DNA of 64,000 nucleotides from positions 1 through 64,000 of the forward strand of contig JAIXQS010000038.1 in assembly GCA_027485615.1 (NCBI GenBank), read 5' to 3'. The stretch comes from Verrucomicrobiaceae bacterium (lineage in GTDB: Bacteria > Verrucomicrobiota > Verrucomicrobiia > Verrucomicrobiales > Akkermansiaceae). The notes beneath the pieces are model-generated. The model saw only the letters and a list, made by a program, of their open reading frames with translations. It was not told the DNA's origin and searched no databases. The position numbers were made by a program, and so were the translations under genes. This document shows, piece after piece, positions 63,276 through 64,000 of the stretch; position 1 is the stretch's first letter, and each line of letters begins with the position of its first letter.

Positions 63276-63902
63276 GTTGCTGCAGATGAAAAATTAATGA
63301 TCGAGACTGTTCATGAAGGGGCAATAAATGCCCACCGTAGCGCTGAAGATGAGTATCTGAATCAACTTAAAAGTGAAAATCCTAATGTTATTACACCTGG
63401 ATTCAACAAAAACCGAGAATACAAGCCAGCATCACCAAAAGAGTATGGCGGCAAAGTTTGTGAGAATTGTGAAATCAAGGACGATGGAAGTAAGGTGTAC
63501 ACATACTATTTGACAAGTAAGTCCGGGGCATGGCCATTACTGCGCGGTTTCGCTGATATACACCTCGGAAGTTCGCCTGATTGTAAAGATGGAGATAAAG
63601 ATGTGGCATTCTGGCACACTCACCCCAGCGAACTCGTCAGGGAGCTTGTCGACAAGAAAGCACGCGAAAAGAAATATAAGTATTATTGGTCAGCAAGCAA
63701 CAGTTTCAGCGATGCTGACAAAAGATTTACATCAAATAAAATGCAAAATCCTGACGGATTGCCACTATTCGTAACTTATCGCGCAGCCCCTAGTTACCGT
63801 GAATGGACATACGTAACAGACAAACATCCCGGCGGTAGAGTTCGGGAGTCAGGCGCTAATCCCATAGAATGGCTCGAATTCCAAGATGGCATAGCGCCAT
63901 AA
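63087..63902 (+). CDS. Mini-RHS protein 2 with JAB/DUF4329-like C-terminus
   Basis: This is 271 residues. Signal peptide and RHS core (residues 1-63) match mini-RHS 1 at 51 of 63 positions: YDPGQGRWVSRDPIQEQGG, then LYGFVVNDGVNKLDYLG. The C-terminal domain differs completely: DVAFWHTHPSELV (HxHP at 177-180) and SNSFSDADKRF (S-x-x-D at 208-211) make a JAMM/DUF4329-like metalloprotease motif, although the spacing of about 28 residues is longer than in many JAMM proteins. A CENCEIK pair could bind metal. It is likely a secreted effector, perhaps a peptidase or isopeptidase. A signal-peptide-bearing gene starts 12 nt later. Confidence 0.75.
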   Translation: MKTIPPLFKILLFLLALSNFTHAFYDPGQGRWVSRDPIQEQGGVHLYGFVVNDGVNKLDYLGFVAADEKLMIETVHEGAINAHRSAEDEYLNQLKSENPNVITPGFNKNREYKPASPKEYGGKVCENCEIKDDGSKVYTYYLTSKSGAWPLLRGFADIHLGSSPDCKDGDKDVAFWHTHPSELVRELVDKKAREKKYKYYWSASNSFSDADKRFTSNKMQNPDGLPLFVTYRAAPSYREWTYVTDKHPGGRVRESGANPIEWLEFQDGIAP

Positions 63903-63914
63903 TTAAAATTGACT

Positions 63915-64000
63915 ATGTTAACATATTTTCATAGTGTTAGTTTTTTTATTTATCTGGCACTGCCATTACATTTTGTGCATGCTGATTTGAAGCTTGATCC
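63915..64000 (+). CDS. Partial exported protein, candidate immunity protein 2
   Basis: Only the first 28 codons are in the window. They read as a signal peptide (MLTYFHSVSFFIYLALPLHF, then VHADLK), 12 nt after the stop of mini-RHS gene 2. By analogy with the gene at 62399 it may be the exported partner of that protein. The gene continues beyond the window. Confidence 0.55.
   Translation, partial: MLTYFHSVSFFIYLALPLHFVHADLKLD

Overview
The window is GC-rich DNA with dense genes on both strands and looks like a chromosome segment of a Verrucomicrobiota bacterium, most likely the Akkermansiaceae/Verrucomicrobiaceae group (Luteolibacter- or Haloferula-like). This is inferred from family content: DUF1592/DUF1552 cytochrome pairs, PVC-type haem-binding propeller/HEAT proteins, a 3-keto-disaccharide hydrolase domain, a giant autotransporter-strand protein ending in PEP-CTERM, DUF6288, and GntR/LacI hybrid regulators. 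No rRNA, tRNA, CRISPR array or complete insertion sequence was found.

Layout. 1-3.3 kb: a damaged zinc-peptidase-like gene, a frameshifted HupE/UreJ gene and purT. 3.4-7.9 kb: a Dabb protein with a 1405-residue secreted multidomain cytochrome. 8.0-16.4 kb: AraC regulator, sialate O-acetylesterase, regulator R1 (10499-11584), a DUF6288/PDZ protein and a DUF1552 protein. 16.4-28.4 kb: DUF1592 cytochrome, a roughly 0.9 kb gene-free stretch carrying a promoter and operator, the 2235-residue PEP-CTERM protein, and regulator R2 (27364-28431), a paralogue of R1. 28.5-35.4 kb: sulfatase, SGNH hydrolase, NTF2-like protein, ilvBN and a TIM-barrel epimerase. 35.4-45.5 kb: DUF433/DUF5615, tex, mutM, a Phd/PIN toxin-antitoxin pair, lepA, GH36 and hemL. 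45.5-60.2 kb: a second PVC cytochrome, a TIGR02206 membrane protein, a PIN/RHH toxin-antitoxin pair, an M16 peptidase and many small cell-envelope or housekeeping genes. 60.4-64 kb: a transglutaminase-like gene followed by two tandem cassettes, each a short secreted protein bearing an RHS core motif, a different AT-rich C-terminal domain and an exported small partner.

How the genes fit together. Secreted carbohydrate and polysaccharide functions (sulfatase, GH36, SASA esterase, DUF1080 domain, SGNH and TIM-barrel proteins) sit with large exported c-type cytochromes and are read together with sugar-type regulators. Sites shared between the R1 and R2 promoters and neighbouring promoters suggest two small regulons: R1 with the DUF6288 gene, and R2 with the PEP-CTERM gene and the DUF1592-DUF1552 operon.

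The most novel-looking element is the duplicated mini-RHS cassette at 61.6-64 kb. It has a constant leader, signal peptide and RHS core joined to a variable C-terminus and an exported partner, which is the layout of a polymorphic toxin-immunity array without the large RHS shell. A second theme is that at least 13 genes have a TTG-type -35 hexamer only 34-39 nt before the start codon and no evident Shine-Dalgarno sequence, suggesting widespread leaderless transcripts. Start codons given here were partly chosen with this in mind.
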